NCBI GenBank assembly: GCA_025454185.1
Contig: JALOOY010000139.1
Coordinates: 1 to 5,661, forward strand
DNA length: 5,661 bases
Reading direction: 5' to 3'
Origin: Thermodesulfobacteriota bacterium
Lineage (GTDB): Bacteria; Desulfobacterota; RBG-13-43-22
Shown here: in pieces, positions 5,555-5,661 of the stretch
Numbering within the stretch: the first letter of the stretch is position 1
Layout of the letters: every line of letters starts with the position of its first letter
Translations under genes and position numbers: made by a program
The notes under the pieces: model-generated
The model's database searches: none
What the model saw: only the letters and a program-made list of their open reading frames with translations
Told to the model about the DNA's origin: nothing

Positions 5555-5574
5555 AATGTAAACCAATGCAAACC
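5555..5574. repeat. Imperfect tandem decamer AATGYAAACC
   Basis: AATGTAAACC (5555-5564) is followed directly by AATGCAAACC (5565-5574), differing at one base. A period of ten bases is close to one helical turn, which would place both copies on the same DNA face. This makes a regulator-binding site possible, but two copies are little evidence. Confidence 0.4.
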
Positions 5575-5598
5575 ATTCGTAAAGATAATTGTGAAGAC

Positions 5599-5661
5599 GG
5601 AGGTGAACCCCCGGGTCCGTGTCGTTGCATTATGTTTTGGAAATCTTATTATTGGAGGGTA
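5599..5661 (+). other. Possible start signals of a forward gene at the right edge
   Basis: GGAGGTGA (5599-5606) is an excellent ribosome-binding sequence, and all three forward frames stay open from about 5603 to the edge (for example GTG at 5603, GTG at 5619, ATG at 5632), but none starts at the best distance from it. GGAGGG at 5654-5659, just after an AT-rich run, is as likely to serve a start codon a few bases beyond the window. The sequence is too short to choose between these. Confidence 0.25.

Larger units (their letters stand above)
5482..5661. other. AT-rich intergenic region before the radical SAM gene
   Basis: This stretch is clearly richer in A and T than the genes around it, as expected for a control region. 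It holds a perfect 10-bp palindrome TTTTCGAAAA (5501-5510), an imperfect direct repeat (5555-5574), GATAAT (5584-5589), the Shine-Dalgarno-like GGAGGTGA (5599-5606) and a second one, GGAGGG, at 5654-5659. I could not find a convincing -35/-10 pair with proper spacing on either strand. No gene of useful length is contained wholly within it. Confidence 0.5.

Noticed and set aside
5625..5652. TTGCAT and TATTAT as a forward promoter
   Set aside because: The -35 matches at only three positions and a ribosome-like GGAGGG starts two bases after the -10, which leaves no room for a transcription start before it.

Overview
The window looks like chromosomal DNA from a GC-rich, anaerobic, metabolically versatile bacterium, most plausibly a Desulfobacterota (old Deltaproteobacteria) or a close relative. 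The grounds are a DUF3786 protein with a corrinoid/Fe-S-type cysteine cluster, a HpnP-like B12-binding radical SAM protein, a TlpA/rhodanese/MauE redox operon, and an (S)AAC(R)TC heptamer tandem repeat of a kind common in such genomes. This assignment is inference: there is no rRNA or other phylogenetic marker. I see no mobile element, CRISPR array, tRNA or rRNA.

Layout from left to right. Bases 1-45 hold the end of a degenerate 7-bp tandem repeat. A forward gene (70-873) encodes an Fe-S domain plus DUF3786 protein. It converges on a four-gene minus-strand operon (3300 down to 934) that reads, in transcription order: an exported TlpA/thioredoxin-like protein with a CPVC motif; a membrane-tethered cyclic-nucleotide-binding-fold plus rhodanese-fold protein; a MauE/DoxX-family membrane protein; and a small lipoprotein. 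The genes are 18 bp apart, then overlap by 4 bp (GTGA), then are 22 bp apart, so co-transcription is very likely. A good sigma70-type promoter (TTGAAA-N17-TATACA) lies before the first gene. Diverging from the operon is a small forward FMN-binding split-barrel (PNPOx-like) gene (3501-3890). It converges on a minus-strand B12-binding radical SAM/DUF4070 gene (5448 down to 3931). The last 213 bp are AT-rich intergenic DNA, and a Shine-Dalgarno-like GGAGGG at the right edge suggests another forward gene starting just outside.

The operon is the most interesting part. All four products are predicted to sit in or outside the inner membrane: exported thioredoxin-fold protein, membrane-anchored rhodanese fold, four-helix MauE/DoxX protein with a Cys-Gly-Cys motif, and lipoprotein. 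A TlpA-like plus MauE-like pair resembles the MauD/MauE thiol-maturation pair of methylamine dehydrogenase, but no methylamine dehydrogenase subunits are here. The rhodanese domain has Gly where the catalytic Cys belongs, and the Crp-like domain lacks the phosphate-binding Arg, so the fused protein looks more like a sensor or scaffold across the membrane than an enzyme. A cell-envelope thiol/sulfur redox relay is my working inference. Its substrate cannot be read from the sequence.
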